A stretch of 64,000 nt of DNA from Aegilops tauschii subsp. strangulata (GCF_002575655.3 NC_053036.3:645008736-645072735), one strand, 5' to 3'. Numbered from the stretch's first letter, positions 48,151-60,338 are shown. A program made the numbers and translations. The notes: a model not told the origin generated them from the sequence alone.

Positions 48151-48566
48151 AATCACGGCATCTTGCATTGTGCGAGGGCGTGAGGAGATTACGGTGGCCC
48201 TAGTGGCTTCTTGGGGAGCATTGTGCCTCCACACTGCTCCAAACGGAGATTAGCATCCGCAAGGGTGTGAACTTCGGGATACATCGTCGTCTCCGCGTGC
48301 CTCGGTTATCTCTTACCCGAGCCCTTTACTTATGCACTTTACTTTGTGATAGCCATATTGTTTCTTGTCATATCTTGCTATCACCTAAGTAGGTTTTCTT
48401 GCTTAGCATAAGTTGTTGGTGCACATAGGTGAGCCTAGTTGTTGTAGGTTTTGTGCTTGACAAATTAACCGCTAGGTTTATTCCGCATTTGTTCAAGCCT
48501 AAACCGTAATTATTTTAAAGCGCCTATTCACCCCCCTCTAGGCGACATCCACGATCTTTTAGTGTG

Positions 48567-49200
48567 TTTGTTTACTTGTGTGTGTGTGTGTGCAAAGGGC
48601 GCCGGCGAGCGGCAGGGGGCTACCGGGGCGGTCGATCTTACAGCGGGGCGACGGCCGGCGATGCGACGACGGGGCGCGCGCGACGGGAGCGGCGCGCGCA
48701 GGGATGGGCGCGATGAAGCAGATGAACTAACTGAAATTTTCGTAAGTGTTGTTTATATAGGAGAGGCCTTTAGTACCGGTTGGAGCCACCAACCGGTACT
48801 AAAGGTCAAATTTGGCAGCCTAAGCGGCGGTAAGCGACCCCTCTTTAGTACCAGGTCGTGGCTCCACCCGGTACTAAAGACCCGCCTTTTAGTACCGGTT
48901 AGAGCCACGAACCGGTACTAAAGAGGGTGCGCTCCCATTCCGCGGTGCACAAAGTTTAGTCCCACCTAGTCGAGCGAAGGGCAGCCGCACTGGTTTATAA
49001 ACCCAGCCGTGGCTGCTCCTCCGAGCACCTCTCTAAAGCAGGCTTCTGGGCCTAACTTTGCCGCGCTGCCCTATGAGCCTGCTTGGCCTTATGGGCCTGC
49101 ATTACCACGCCCAGGGCCGAGTAGACCCACTGGGCAGCGCGCAAATATTTTTTTATATAATTTTTTTCTTTTCTGCTTCATATATTTTCTTCTATTTATT
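48567..49200. other. CACTA-1 right-arm interior
   Basis: A (GT)n tract, a GC-rich block (48598-48720), a tatatagg motif and four inverted cctttagtaccggtt units (48765-48925). ORFs here are GC-rich shadows. No gene. Confidence 0.55.
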
Positions 49201-49220
49201 TCTGATTAGTTTATTGATAA

Positions 49221-50745
49221 TGTGGCCTTGAATGGTGCATAATGAACGCACAAAAAGTCTAGAGTTGTAATAAGTTTAGAAAAATGAAATGCCTTTGTAA
49301 CAGATGAGTTTTCGTCCGAAACACTGATACTTCGAAAGAGATTGTCCAGTTTGTACACGAAGTGCACCAGTTTTGCCGTAACCCTATCTACTTTTTTGCA
49401 CATGCTATGAAGGTGAAATGATGGTACCATGCCAAGTTTCAGCCTTTTAAGAATTCGTTTGTTGAGCTTTTCAATTTCAGGGTCATTTAGCTCAAAACAA
49501 ATCAGTAAATGCATGAAAAATAGAAAATGAAGGCAGAAAGGGTTGAAAATTGATGACGTGGTCTTGAATGGTGCATAATGAACGCACAAAAAGTCTAGAG
49601 TTGTAATAAGTTTAGAAAAATGAAATGCCATTGTAACAGATGAGTTTTCGTCCGGAACCCTGATACTTCAAAAGAGATTGTCCAGTTTGTACACGAAGTG
49701 CATCTAGTTTTTGCCGTAACCCTCTCTACTTTTTTGCACATGCTATGTGGGTGAAATGATGGTACCATGCCAAGTTTCAGCCTTTTTAAGATTTCATTTG
49801 TAGAGCTTTTCAATTTCAGGGTCATTTAGCTTAAAACAAATCAGTAAATGCATGAAAAATAGAAAATGAAGGCAGAAAGGGTTGGAAGTTGATGACGTGG
49901 CCTTGAATGGTGCATAATGAGCGCACAAAAAGTCTAGAGTTGTAATAAGTTTAGAAAAATGAAATGCCTTTATAACAGATGAGTTCTCGTCCGAAACTCT
50001 GATACTTCGAAAGAGATTGTCCAGTTTGTACATGAAGTGCATCTAGTTTTTGTCGTAACCCTCTCTATTTTTTTTGCACATGCTATGTGGGTGAAATGAT
50101 GGTACCATGCCAAGTTTCAGCCTTTTAAGAGTTCATTTGTTGTGCTTTTCAATTTCATGGTCATTTAGCTCAAAACAAATCAGTAAATGCATGAAAAATA
50201 GAAAATGAAGGCAGAAAGGGTTGAAAATTGATGACGTGGTCTTGAATGGTGCATAATGAACGCACAAAAAGTCTAGACTTGTAATAAGTTTAGAAAAATG
50301 AAATGCCTTTGTAACAGATGAGTTTTCGTCCGAAACCCTGATACTTCAAAAGAGATTGTCCAGTTTGTACACGAAGTGCATCCAGTTTTTGCCGTAACCC
50401 CCTCTACTTTTTTGCACATGCTATGTGGGTGAAATGATGGTACCATACCAAGTTTCAGCCTTTTAAGAGTTCATTTGTAGTGCTTTTCAATTTCAGGGTC
50501 ATTTAGTTCAAAACAAATCAATAAATGCATGAAAATAGAAAATGAAGGCAGAAAGGGTTGAAAGACGTGGCCTTGAATGGTGCATAATGAACGCACACAA
50601 AGTCTAGAGTTGTAATAAGTTTAGAAAAATGAAATGCCTTTGTAACAGATGAGTTTTTGTCCGAAACCCTGATACTCAAAAAAAAGATTGTCCAGTTTGT
50701 ACACGAAGTGCATCCAATTTTTTTCTGAGACATAGCTCCATGCAG
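49221..50745. repeat. 338-bp tandem repeat, four full copies and a partial fifth
   Basis: The marker ccttgaatggtgcataatga recurs at about 49226, 49562, 49901, 50240 and 50571 (steps 336, 339, 339, 331). Each unit ends in aaatgaaggcagaaagggttg. Frames within are short and broken. Such arrays are common inside Triticeae CACTA elements. Confidence 0.95.
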
Positions 50746-51433
50746 TCTACACCATTTCCTAAAGGCCTGAGAGGAGAGAGTGAGAGGGGCGGCCGGTGGG
50801 GGAGGACCGGCGCGGGGGGATTGAGAGGGGAGACCGAGTGAGTGTGAGTGGAGAGAGGAGAGAGTGAGGGGCGGCCGGTTGGGGAAGATAGAATGGCTTA
50901 GGAGTAGCGCTACTGCTATGTGTAAACATGTAAAAATATACATCAAAAATACATTGATCACCAATGATCTTTTTGCTTACAATCTGAATTGTCAATATGA
51001 GTCCTCACCAGTTTAGGAACTGGTGAAGACTCATATTGCGGCCACAAATTTTACACATAGAGTTCAAATGAAGACCAAGTGCTTGTGATAGTCTGAGAAG
51101 TAACATATTTAAGGTGGTAAAAACCTTATTAGCGGAGCGAGGTGGGACTAAAAAACTGCTGAAAACAGCCTACCGCAACCTCTTTAGTACCGGTTTGCGG
51201 CAAGAACCGGTACTAAAAGGGGTTGGTGGGGCCCCAGCCCGCCAACAGCCTGCCACATCCTCTTTAGTACCGGTTCGTGGCACGAACCGGTACTAAAGGT
51301 TCGCCATGAACCGGTACTAATGGGTTCCACCCGCCTAGCCGTTTGAACCGGCACTAATGATCACATTAATGCCGGTTCAGTTACAAACCGGGACTAATGT
51401 GCTTCACATTAGGCCCTTTTTCTACTAGTGTCA
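50746..51433. other. CACTA-1 right end with subterminal repeats
   Basis: A GA/G-rich block (50760-50880), then inverted cctttagtaccggttngn units (51180-51330), then the terminus gccctttttctactagtg and the TCA duplication. Confidence 0.7.
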
Positions 51434-53827
51434 ATTTACACAAAGGATACAATTCCACTTTGAAGCTATATGAAAGGAAACTTAAAGAAAACGTAACAAT
51501 TTAAGCTTAAAATTACTTCTCAAATGCATAGGCATAACAGATGGATACATAGGGAAAATATATTCTTTATAGGAAATTGGTGACAATAGGACCTGAGATT
51601 AATACTTGATGAATTATATTGACAAATCTCTTAAGGATAATGACAAAACGTAGATGTGCACACCCTGCACACATTTAGTGTTTTCAAGAGTTACATACAA
51701 TAGCATGCATTTTCGGAGGATAATATAATGTAGCTACAGCAGAGAGGAACCACTTCTTGGTTGGAGCTTAGAATACTACCAAGTACCAAATCAGCGTGAG
51801 ATTTCTCATATGCATTCACATGAATCATAGGTAAACTATGAAAACTTGCCCAATTGCGTCACCAACATGAATTGCCATATTCCTGAGGAAAAGTAAAAGA
51901 ATAACTTTGTAAGATGTAAAACACAACCAACAAAATCTTTGTGTAGTTTATATATAAGTTAAGTTCTGAAGGTTGTGAGGTTGATACTTGACCTGTTAAT
52001 GGAGGACTGTAAACAGAGATTAAGGGCAAATGTGTACAATCAGCAAATTGAAATATTGAATAACTCAAGAAAAATCAATGGTCGCCAATCCAAGTAGTCA
52101 ATTCAACTCGAAGTACATACCCCAATTTTTGCAAAATGGAACCAACAAAATGTCTCAGTAAGAGAGAGGGCGAGTGAGATAGGGAGGGAGGGAGGGAGAG
52201 AGAGCGCATAAGTATGATAATTCATCTTGATGAAGAAATAGAAAAATTGAGAGAGCACACCTTCGCGGGGGAAATCAACCTGGACGCACACACGTAGATT
52301 CAAAAGAACTAATAATGCAATACCCATACAGCATTAGTAGAAGGACCACGGCTGTCACCACTGCGAAAATATTAGATGTGGTACTAAATCCTATCTAACC
52401 AAATTTGTAGTGATGATACACACACACATAGATTCAAAAGAACTAATAATAATACAATACCCATACATCATGAGTAAAAGGACCACGACCGTCAGCATTG
52501 CCAAAAATTAGATACGGTACTATATCCCATCTAACCAAATTATTGGAGATGATTCTCTACTTAGAAAGAGCACCTTACCTACTCCAGGTCTGCTAAGTTA
52601 GATGAAATCTGCAATATAGGGAAAGTCTAGCGAACTTGAGATCAAGATCAGAGAGAACTGCGGATCTACAAAAAGAAACAACAACAAAATCGTAATGGTT
52701 TAATGCATGCATCATTCAACTGATCATATACAGCTGGGATGCTGCATAATTTGCATGCATAAGATGTTTTGTACTCACTTGATATTGAGATTATGTAGAA
52801 CAAAGGATGTATGGTGGATCTAACGACTCTGACAGGACGTGGGTCAGCCCGTTCATGCGGAGCAACTAGCAACGGCTGACCGACAGTCGTTCCCGAAGGT
52901 TCCTGCAAGGAGCTACACATCATCATACAGTAGGCATCGAGTGTCCGGCTGATGGTGAATGGCTTGTTGAGGGTAGGAGGTGAAATTGGGACCTAGACCA
53001 TTGTAGTTATACTCGTGTACGGGGAGGGGAATAGATGCCAAAACTTCTGGACTTCTGGACACATCTGTTGCGCTCCAAATTAATCTAGGATATAGAACGA
53101 CAATGGGGCATTGTGGAAGGGGTAACGGCGGTAATAATAGAAACATCAAGAAGATGGACGAATAAACTGGAGTAAATGGACATCTGTCGTCCAGTGGAAG
53201 TGGAATCGTTCTGGCGATGGAAAGCCCAGCAACAGAGGTTGGCGCATGCGAGGACGATGATGCGAGGAGGGCCTGTGCAGCGGAACGTCGAGAGGCAGGG
53301 AGGTCGCCGGAAAACCAGCGGGTAGTTGGGCCAGCGGCCCTGCTGGAGGGGTGGCCCACCGCACGCAGAGTGGAGCTGGACCGACCGTCCACCGCGCCGA
53401 ACGCAGAGGCTGCGGCTGCCTAGGGGCGTGAGAGGCGATCCTAGCCGCCATGCCGCACGGAAGGGGAGCTGGCCGGCGATCCTGGCGGAGGAGCGCCACG
53501 GCGCACCGCGCACGCAGAGGGGAGCTGGTCGGCGGCCCTTGCGGAGGAGGGCCGCGGCGCACGCAGCGGCTCATGCGATGGCCGCCGTCGCGCTTGATGC
53601 GATGGGGAAAGGGGCGACGTGTTGGGTCTGGGTCAGGAAGGAGATGTTCGTGGTCAACTTGTCGTGGTCCTACTGCTGGTAACTGAAGCAAACGTGGCTG
53701 TTCTCTACTATGCTGGGTCCGCATGTAAGCCTCTAACTAAACGCTAATGTGGCAGTATTGCTGATGTGGATAGGCTGCATGTCAAGAGAAATAACATAGT
53801 GGGGATGAACTATTTAGGTATTATAGA
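51434..53827 (-). other. Helitron body, no clear gene
   Basis: AT-rich DNA with a diverged direct repeat (agattcaaaagaactaataat at 52298 and 52432) and a GC-rich block (53100-53700) whose several overlapping frames could be a captured gene fragment, but no domain is recognised. Confidence 0.4.
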
Positions 53828-53897
53828 TATGGGGCAACTGAAAATCGTTTATATAAATGCTTCCTACTCAATTTAATATGTGTAGGTACTATTATTG

Positions 53898-53944
53898 CAA
53901 TCCATGTTCATCATTTTTTTTTGAAGGGTCAATCCATGTTCATC
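53898..53944 (-). mobile_element. 17-bp retroposon remnant with 15-bp target duplication
   Basis: caatccatgttcatc occurs at 53898-53912 and 53930-53944. Between them are only 17 bases, a T run plus gaagggt. On minus this is a few bases followed by poly(A), as left by an extremely 5'-truncated LINE insertion. Confidence 0.7.
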
Positions 53945-54289
53945 TTATGCCATGTACACCCCATATGTTAACCACACTAAATGTAACGTTAAGTTTAATC
54001 AACATTAGACCACCGTCCTTAATTGTTGCATTAATTTAACATGCCTTAACTATTGCATGTTGAATCCAATTTAACCTTACTCTATGTTGCATATCATCCA
54101 TGCCATTTTGTGCATTTCATTCATGCTAATTTCTTCTAGAGTAGGCATTTTTCTTTTAAAAAATGGTCATTGTTCGACCTCAATCAAACAAATGTGAGGG
54201 CACTCGCTGGGAGTTCACTAAAATTCGGTGGTCCTATTTTATAAAAACAGGCCACACCAAATGACTAGAGGCAGGGGTGTATGTGCACT
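53945..54289. other. AT-rich intergenic
   Basis: No gene, repeat or element end seen. Confidence 0.4.
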
Positions 54290-55075
54290 AAAATTCAGTG
54301 GTGCTTGTATTTTAATTAATGTTTTAGGGTTCAGGTTTTGTAAGCCCATATTCTGAGCCGTAGATTGTCCATTTTTTTTATTTTGTTTTCTATCAAATAT
54401 ATAATATATATAACAACCTAAAACAACATAGCTCAATTTCAACCGTATGAAGTTGCTTCCATTTAACTCTCTCCTGAAGACTAAAGTAACTAAATTCAGA
54501 AAAGAACAAAATAAAAACCAACGACAACTACCAAGTGAACCTGCAACGATCTACAATACTTGTATTTAATTAATCTTTTTAGGGTTTGGGTTTTGTAAGC
54601 CCATATTCTAAGTTGTAGATTGTCCTTTTTTGGATTTTGTTTTCTAACAAATATATAATATATAACGACCTAAAGCATCATAGCTCAATTTCAACTGTAT
54701 GAAGTTGCTTCCATTTAACTCTTTCCTAAAGACTAAAGTAACTAAATTCAAAAAAGAACAAAATAAAAACCAACGACAACTACCAAGCGTACCTGCAACG
54801 ATGCAACAAAGAGCTGGTAGTGCATGTATTTTAATTAATCTTCTTAGGGTTTGGGTTTTGTAAGCCCATATTCTGAGCTGTAGATTGTCTATTTCTCTTG
54901 GATTTTGTTTTCTATCAAATATATAATATATAACAACCTAAAAGCATCATAGCTCAATTTCAACTGTATGAAGTTGCTTCATTTAACTCTCCCCTAATAA
55001 AGGATTAAAGTAACTAAATTCAACGAAGGACAAAATAAAAACCAATGACAACTACCAAGCGAACCTGCAACGATG
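54290..55075 (+). repeat. Three tandem copies of a 255-265 bp unit
   Basis: The marker tttgtaagcccatattct recurs at about 54338, 54593 and 54858. Each unit continues with caatttcaactgtatgaagt and ends near caacgacaactaccaag. Copies differ by substitutions and small indels. Non-coding. Confidence 0.93.
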
Positions 55076-55751
55076 CAACAAAGAGCCGGCGACCGGATAA
55101 GAGCTATACGACCATTAATATACCATAGATGCGAATCGATCAATATTTTCCATGCACTTTTTGTCTGCATAAAAGAGATTATAATTCCCGGACTCCATTA
55201 CCGAAAGGGTACACATATAAGTTCGTCACTACCTGCTTATGTTCATATAGTACTAAAGCCAAAAAGCACCTACCAACTGCTTGTGTTTCTAATCATTCAG
55301 CTTGTAGTACATGCCTCCGTTCTGACCAGTTCGCTTACTCCTGAAGGCATCCAAAAGGAACGAGACTGAAGCTCGCTTATACTCCCGAAGGCACCGAGAA
55401 ATGGCCTTACTCGCGGGCATCTGTACGCATACTAGATGAGATGGATGATCAATGAACAGATTAATACATTTCACGCATAGTCTTTGGTTTGATAAATAGA
55501 AACGGACAACAACAATCACAAAATTTCATAAAGGAAAAAAATCAGTTCATTACTACTACCCGCCTTGTGCTCTTACTACTAGTGCCAAAGAAGAGGACAT
55601 ATATAGGGTGAAAGCATAATAACAATCCAGATTGCAAGCAATGTCCGGAGTTCACAATTGCTTCGCGAGAGAAAACGAAAAGATCCCGATGGATTACCAC
55701 GCCGAGTGGATCCATCAATCATCGCGTCACCAGGCCTGGCACTATTTATAT
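55076..55751. other. 3' flank of the F-box pseudogene
   Basis: No gene seen. A short repeated motif (cctgaaggcat and cccgaaggcac) at 55340-55395. Probably holds the 3' UTR of the next gene. Confidence 0.4.
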
Positions 55752-57694
55752 TCATAAAAATGTGAGGATATGGCGGAATTCATCTCTGTCAAGGTGTTGT
55801 TTTGCAATCACCCTCGTCTCATCGATGTAGTAATTGTCCCATTCATCAACACTAACAGGCTCGCTGAATGAATGGATATCATCGGTAAGTCTATTGGGAT
55901 GTGCCACTGGATTTATTACCATACGTTCAAGCACAGTAGCATTCCCAAGGATGTAGAGTGCCAGCTCAATTAGCCCCAACACGTGACAAATTCCCGACAT
56001 GTGGACACTTCTGAGGTGACGATGTAGAGGCCCCTGCACAGCTGTCACCATCTTCGGTTCAGGAAGCCAACATCTAGGACCATTCTTAATAATCTGCGTC
56101 CATATATCCATTCATTTCAATATACATATGTGTTCTAGTGGCAAGATCAAACATAATAGCAGAAAATGTTACTCCCTACTAAAGCTGCGAAAATTAATAT
56201 GGATCGGAGGGAGCACCATAATGTTTGGCTCACTTACATGCAGTTCCATTTCTGCTAAGAGAGGTGTTAATTCCAAGAGATCAACCAGTCCCAAAACCCA
56301 ACTAGTATCCTCTGGATCAAAATAGTGATCAAGAAGGTTCATGTTCAGATTCCTCAAGTTGCTGAACCTACTCTGGGCTTCAGTGAATCTTGGCACCTGG
56401 AACAGAAATAATGCACGGCCTCAACAATATAAATTAATTTGATGCCAATGCACGTGGCAAATCACCATGAGCCTGAATGTAATTATGGTGATGGCAAAAT
56501 CAAAGGAAATACTATGAGATACTCCCTCCGTTCCTAAATATAAGTCTTTGGAGAGATTTCACTATGGACTACATACGGAGCAAAATGAGTGAATCATACT
56601 CTAAAATGCATCTATATACATCTGCATATGGTCTATAGTGAAATCTCTACAAAGACTTATATTTAGGAACGGATGGAGTACTTCTTTTCAGGAGCAAACC
56701 TGATCAACATTCAAAAGTAGGAATAGTCACATGAGGAAGGGCAGTTGGAAGGTCGGTGAAGGTGAACCTGAAACCATAGTCGTCAAATGAGTGCTCTCTC
56801 ATGTTTGACACGAATGTTGCCTCTGACAACTTCAAACATTGAATGAGCACAATTTCCGTCAGAACCTCGTCAAGCTCAAATTTGGTAAGATTCGGAGCAC
56901 ACAACTCTATAATTTTCAGTTTGCAATGGCGCACACGCAGGTACTGCAACCGGCACAGCTCCTGTCGTATGCGTGAGGGGCAGTTTTAAACATACGTAGC
57001 CCAGATTAAGAGACTTGACACAAGAGCCGTTTTGACCACTGAATTTGCACAGAGGGAAAATATACATGTTCTTGCAACACGAAGAGTCGAAGTAAGTGAA
57101 TTCTGTGAAATCTAGAGCAATGTGCTTAGCCCTTGACGCGGTGCCGAAGTTAACCCATCTATCAATATGATACTTGTCATTTCTGCGAAGACAAAATTCG
57201 ATGACAAACTTATCCAGCGTAGTGGTACCTGTAGTAGAAGTAGACCACAGTGGGCGCAATAGATTGTTCACATTGGTGATGAATTCAGTAGTCTCAATTT
57301 TCTGGTTAGTAACAACTACAACCAAAACCTGGGTCCTGGCTAAGAAGGTGTCTAGGGTGAGCACCAGGTCTGGGTGGCATATCCTTAGCTGTCTCCATTC
57401 ACGAGAGAGTATGCTCATCCTCACGACATCTCTGATAGATAACCGCGACAGTATATCATGCAGCACATCCTACAATAAGCGCGAGCAGCAACTTAAAAGT
57501 AGTCATGAATCAGTATTCATACTCCTTGTTGAAGTCAAGATTTAGCAGTGTGTGAAAACAGCGATCCTTACATGGGGCAGAAGGTGAAGCTCCACCGCCA
57601 CCAATGATCTTGCCATCCTCTTGGAAGAACCGCATTTCCTTTTTACAGAGAATTCTTGACTGCTAGTAGATCCACTACTGCTTCGTTGGTCCAT
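55752..57694 (-). pseudogene. F-box/FBD-LRR gene with two frameshifts
   Basis: F-box/FBD proteins are substrate receptors of SCF ubiquitin ligases, binding SKP1 through the F-box. Segments on minus: 57572-57694 (MDQRSSSG to LLPH), 56700-57469 (F-box LPHDVLHDILSRLSIRDVVR across the first junction, then the LRR region), 56238-56396, 55752-56093 (FBD end HLDRDEFRHILTFL). The first, third and fourth pieces join at GT-AG sites in phase. Break 1 is near 56960-56990: after YVCLKLP the frame shifts and part of the LRR expected before ELCRLQYLRV is missing. A 34-nt GT-AG intron could bridge it on paper but is too short for a plant. Break 2 is near 56715: HVTI then LLLNVDQ in another frame. It may still be transcribed but should not give a full receptor. 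Confidence 0.8.
56522..56678. mobile_element. Stowaway MITE in an F-box gene intron
   Basis: Terminal inverted repeats ctccctccgttcctaaatat and its near-perfect complement at the other end, TA at 56520-56521 and 56679-56680, 157 bp. A classic Triticeae Stowaway, well preserved. Confidence 0.95.
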
Positions 57695-58260
57695 CAGGGT
57701 ATCTGCATGTCAGGAGAGAGTACAGACTTGTAATGTTGGAAGAATCCATGTCCGCCGTACTTCTCATTTCATACTATTATTTTGCTGCGACGACAATGTT
57801 GTTTCAGCCTATCATGAAGCAATTCTGAATTGCCTAAATGTAGGACATATCAGTTCAGTACTCTACCTGCATCTGTTCATCACACCAAAGCTAAAAGAAA
57901 AGGCCACAGATTGCATGCGATGTGCGCGCACAAGTGAATTTTCGGTGCACTTACTACTAGTTAATCATTTGCCATGTACAGTTTGAGATCAATCGATGCA
58001 AATATCGTGAACACAGGCATCTTAATAATAATTTACTAGGCTGGATGAGAAAACCATAAGGCATAACCTACAAGTACAAGGATGTCGGCAACGAAATATA
58101 CAATCTGGAAAGAAAGAAGGGCACGAGTCCATCAAATTTTGTTCCAACAGGGATTAGGAATGCCCCAACCTTGCCTTGCAATAAACCAATTCATCAAGTA
58201 GCAGATCGCAAGGTACCTTCGGATCTCGGGAGGACGGAGTGGCCTCCGGAGAGGAGCGTT
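57695..58260. other. Upstream of the F-box pseudogene
   Basis: Probable 5' UTR intron and promoter. The segment at 58215-58260 carries a GTACCT-like splice donor (minus), consistent with a non-coding first exon. Not proven. Confidence 0.35.
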
Positions 58261-60330
58261 GGGGCTGAACAGGATTGCCGGACGGAGAGTGCAGATTAGG
58301 AAGGACGAGACGCGCCGTAATCCTGGGTCGCCGCCGCGGAAATCATCGCCTTGGAACGGAGCTCGCCGCCGCCGTAACCACTGGTGGCTCCACGGACTAG
58401 CATCGGTTGCTCGGGGAGAAACACAAGGAGAGCAGGGATTGCTATCTGGACCGCAATTTCAAATCCAACGGACAGGTTTCTGTGGGTATTTTCTAGAAGT
58501 ACATACGCATTAACTAGTATTTCGCTATTTTTTTCTCATGATGACAGGTGGGCCCCACAAACATGTGCTGCATAATTCACTCATCCTGGCCTTTTCTGTT
58601 TGGATACGGTCTCAAGGTAAAAAAGATCGGGATTGAAGAAGTCAGGGTATCAATTTCAGGGATTCGGATGTCAAGGTTCGTTCACGACATGCTCTACAGA
58701 CACAGGGTTTAAAATAGACTTTACTCCGCTCAAACCGGCGACACGGCGAGCACAACGACCTGCCTATATCATCCGACCTAGGACGGACGTTACAGAAGGC
58801 GCCGCGCTGGGCCTCGCTCACGACTGCGCCCGACACCCCACAATAACGGTGGCCCCGTGCAGGCAAGTTGTCCACCCGTCTATGGCCCACCTAGCCGGGT
58901 CGCATGGCGTCGGGACATATCAGACAGCTCGCATCACCCAACATGGCTCCACCGGACCAGACCGCCTCGGCCCAAAGGCACCACCAGGCAGGTCCGCTGG
59001 ATAGTCACGTGTGGGGCAACACGCTAAACGGCTCTAGCAGGCGTCGGAAGCCGCCCAATGACGGTGGCCTCGGGCGGGCACGCGGGCCACCTACCATGGA
59101 CCACCCAGACGTGGCGCCACAGTCTGAGCTATCCATAGAACCCCGTTCCCCCATCGTCTCCATCATTGGTAGGTGCCTGCCGCACAAAAATACATCAACG
59201 GCTGAAGCAAAAAACGTTAGCGGTTGCAACAAAAAAAGCCACTGACCATAAATGATCCAGCAAAAAACATTCACCAGTCCCCGCACAAATCATCGTTGGT
59301 TCCAGTAAAAATCACCCCTTATAGCATTGGTCCCGTCCCTGGACGCGAAAAAAGAAGCGGCGACGCCTCCTCCACCGCAGCCAACGACCACCAACACACC
59401 CACTCGCAGCTGGTTCCAGCTTCTCCATAGCCAGTTGCCACTCCGTATGCTGACGGTTATAGCGAAAACAACTATTAGTTTTCAGCTTCACTATCAGTTG
59501 CAGCAAAACGAGATGCTGGTTCGAGGTCCTGCTTCACCAGGTGCAACAAAACCGGCTGGTGGTTCCAGCATCGTCGTTCGCTCACCAGGCTGCAGCCGCC
59601 ATCATGGTCACCCTCCATCCCGTCCTTTGTAGCATGCATGCGCACCCGACACGGCCTCAGCACCTCTGTCGCGGGTGCAGACCTAGGGCACTCTTCTCAC
59701 AACGCAAGCGGTGGCTGCACCTTGGTGGGGAGCTGTAGCAGCACGAGCGGGTGGATTGATGGGAGACGGGAGTCGACTTGTTGCCGTGGGAAGGGAAAGA
59801 GGCCGAGGAAAAAGGGGATCGGGAGGTGGGAGATGATGGTCCGGGTTGTTTTCGAGTAGAGATAAGGGTAGATGAGATAAAGCAGTGGTGGGGCCGACGT
59901 GTGTGTGTGAGGCAGCCGGCCCAAATCTTAGCCAGCCTGCCGGCACCAAACATATACCTCTGTCGAAACAATATCCTGTATGAGAAACTCGAAAACGCAT
60001 TAACATATGGGTTTGCTACACGCCGCCCGACGATCCGCCGCCTCGCAAGCCATCAGTTCTGACACCTCTACTTGCAAAGGTCTTGTTGCGAAAAGAATTG
60101 CAACATAGGATCATGTTGTGTTTTTTTTGGCAACATTGGTTGTGTTGCGGTTTCTTTTATGAAACATAGGTTGTCTTGAAGATTTATTTTTAGATCAACA
60201 AGGGACTAGTTGTAGAAACCCTTTCAAAAACAATGGACCACTTGCAGAATGTGAGATTACCTCCGGGCCGTTTCACTAGCCCATCCGACGGACATGGAGG
60301 CCGCTGACGCTCGCACAAGATCAATCGGTT
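58261..60330. other. GC-rich unassigned region
   Basis: Many overlapping frames on both strands, none with a recognisable domain. gttgcaacaaaa/ggttccagca motifs around 59220-59600 and gttgcgaaaag/ttgcaacat motifs at 60080-60180 are like those of dispersed wheat repeats. No element end found. Confidence 0.35.
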
Positions 60331-60338
60331 AATGTATA

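Larger units (their letters stand above)
45925..48561 (+). mobile_element. Solo LTR of a Sirevirus-type (Maximus-like) copia element
   Basis: Starts TGAAAGAACATGCGGTGCCC, ends cctctaggcgacatcc...gatctttta, flanked by GTGTG at 45920-45924 and 48562-48566; 2637 bp. The opening 'gtgcccccatgtttggttttgg' type sequence and the 'accccc-ctctaggcgacatcc' end are hallmarks of Triticeae Sirevirus LTRs. No internal region is present, so it arose by LTR-LTR recombination. Confidence 0.85.
16412..51430. mobile_element. CACTA-1: CACTA transposon holding a B3-like gene and several later insertions
   Basis: Left end CACTAGTGCAGAACC (16412), right end the complement of CACTAGTAGAAAAAGG (to 51430), flanked by the 3-bp duplication TCA (16409-16411 and 51431-51433). 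Subterminal inverted units built on ctttagtaccggtt occur at 16430-16620, 48765-48925 and 51180-51420. Removing the gypsy-derived DNA, CACTA-2, the pol patch and the Sirevirus LTR leaves about 5.3 kb: a left arm with a long foldback, a B3-like gene (minus), an AT-rich segment and a right arm with 338-bp tandem repeats. No TNP2 or TNPA gene belongs to it, so it is non-autonomous. It looks like the Jorge-type group from its subterminal motif. Confidence 0.85.
16077..53827 (-). mobile_element. Non-autonomous Helitron containing nested CACTA and LTR elements
   Basis: Read on the minus strand it begins TCTATAATACCTAAATAG (53827 leftwards) after host A (53828). It ends with a GC hairpin (cccgc, loop, gcggg, about 16088-16105), about ten bases, then CTAG (16080-16077), followed by host T (16076). 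TC at the 5' end, a 3' hairpin, CTRR and insertion between A and T are the Helitron rules. Without CACTA-1 it is about 2.7 kb and shows no Rep/helicase gene. Its own parts are 16077-16408 and 51434-53827. The ends were paired by me from structure, not by alignment to a known family. Confidence 0.65.

Noticed and set aside
58633..59245. Overlapping plus-strand frames of 113-123 aa
   Set aside because: GC-rich sequence with no domain, no splice context and no family match.
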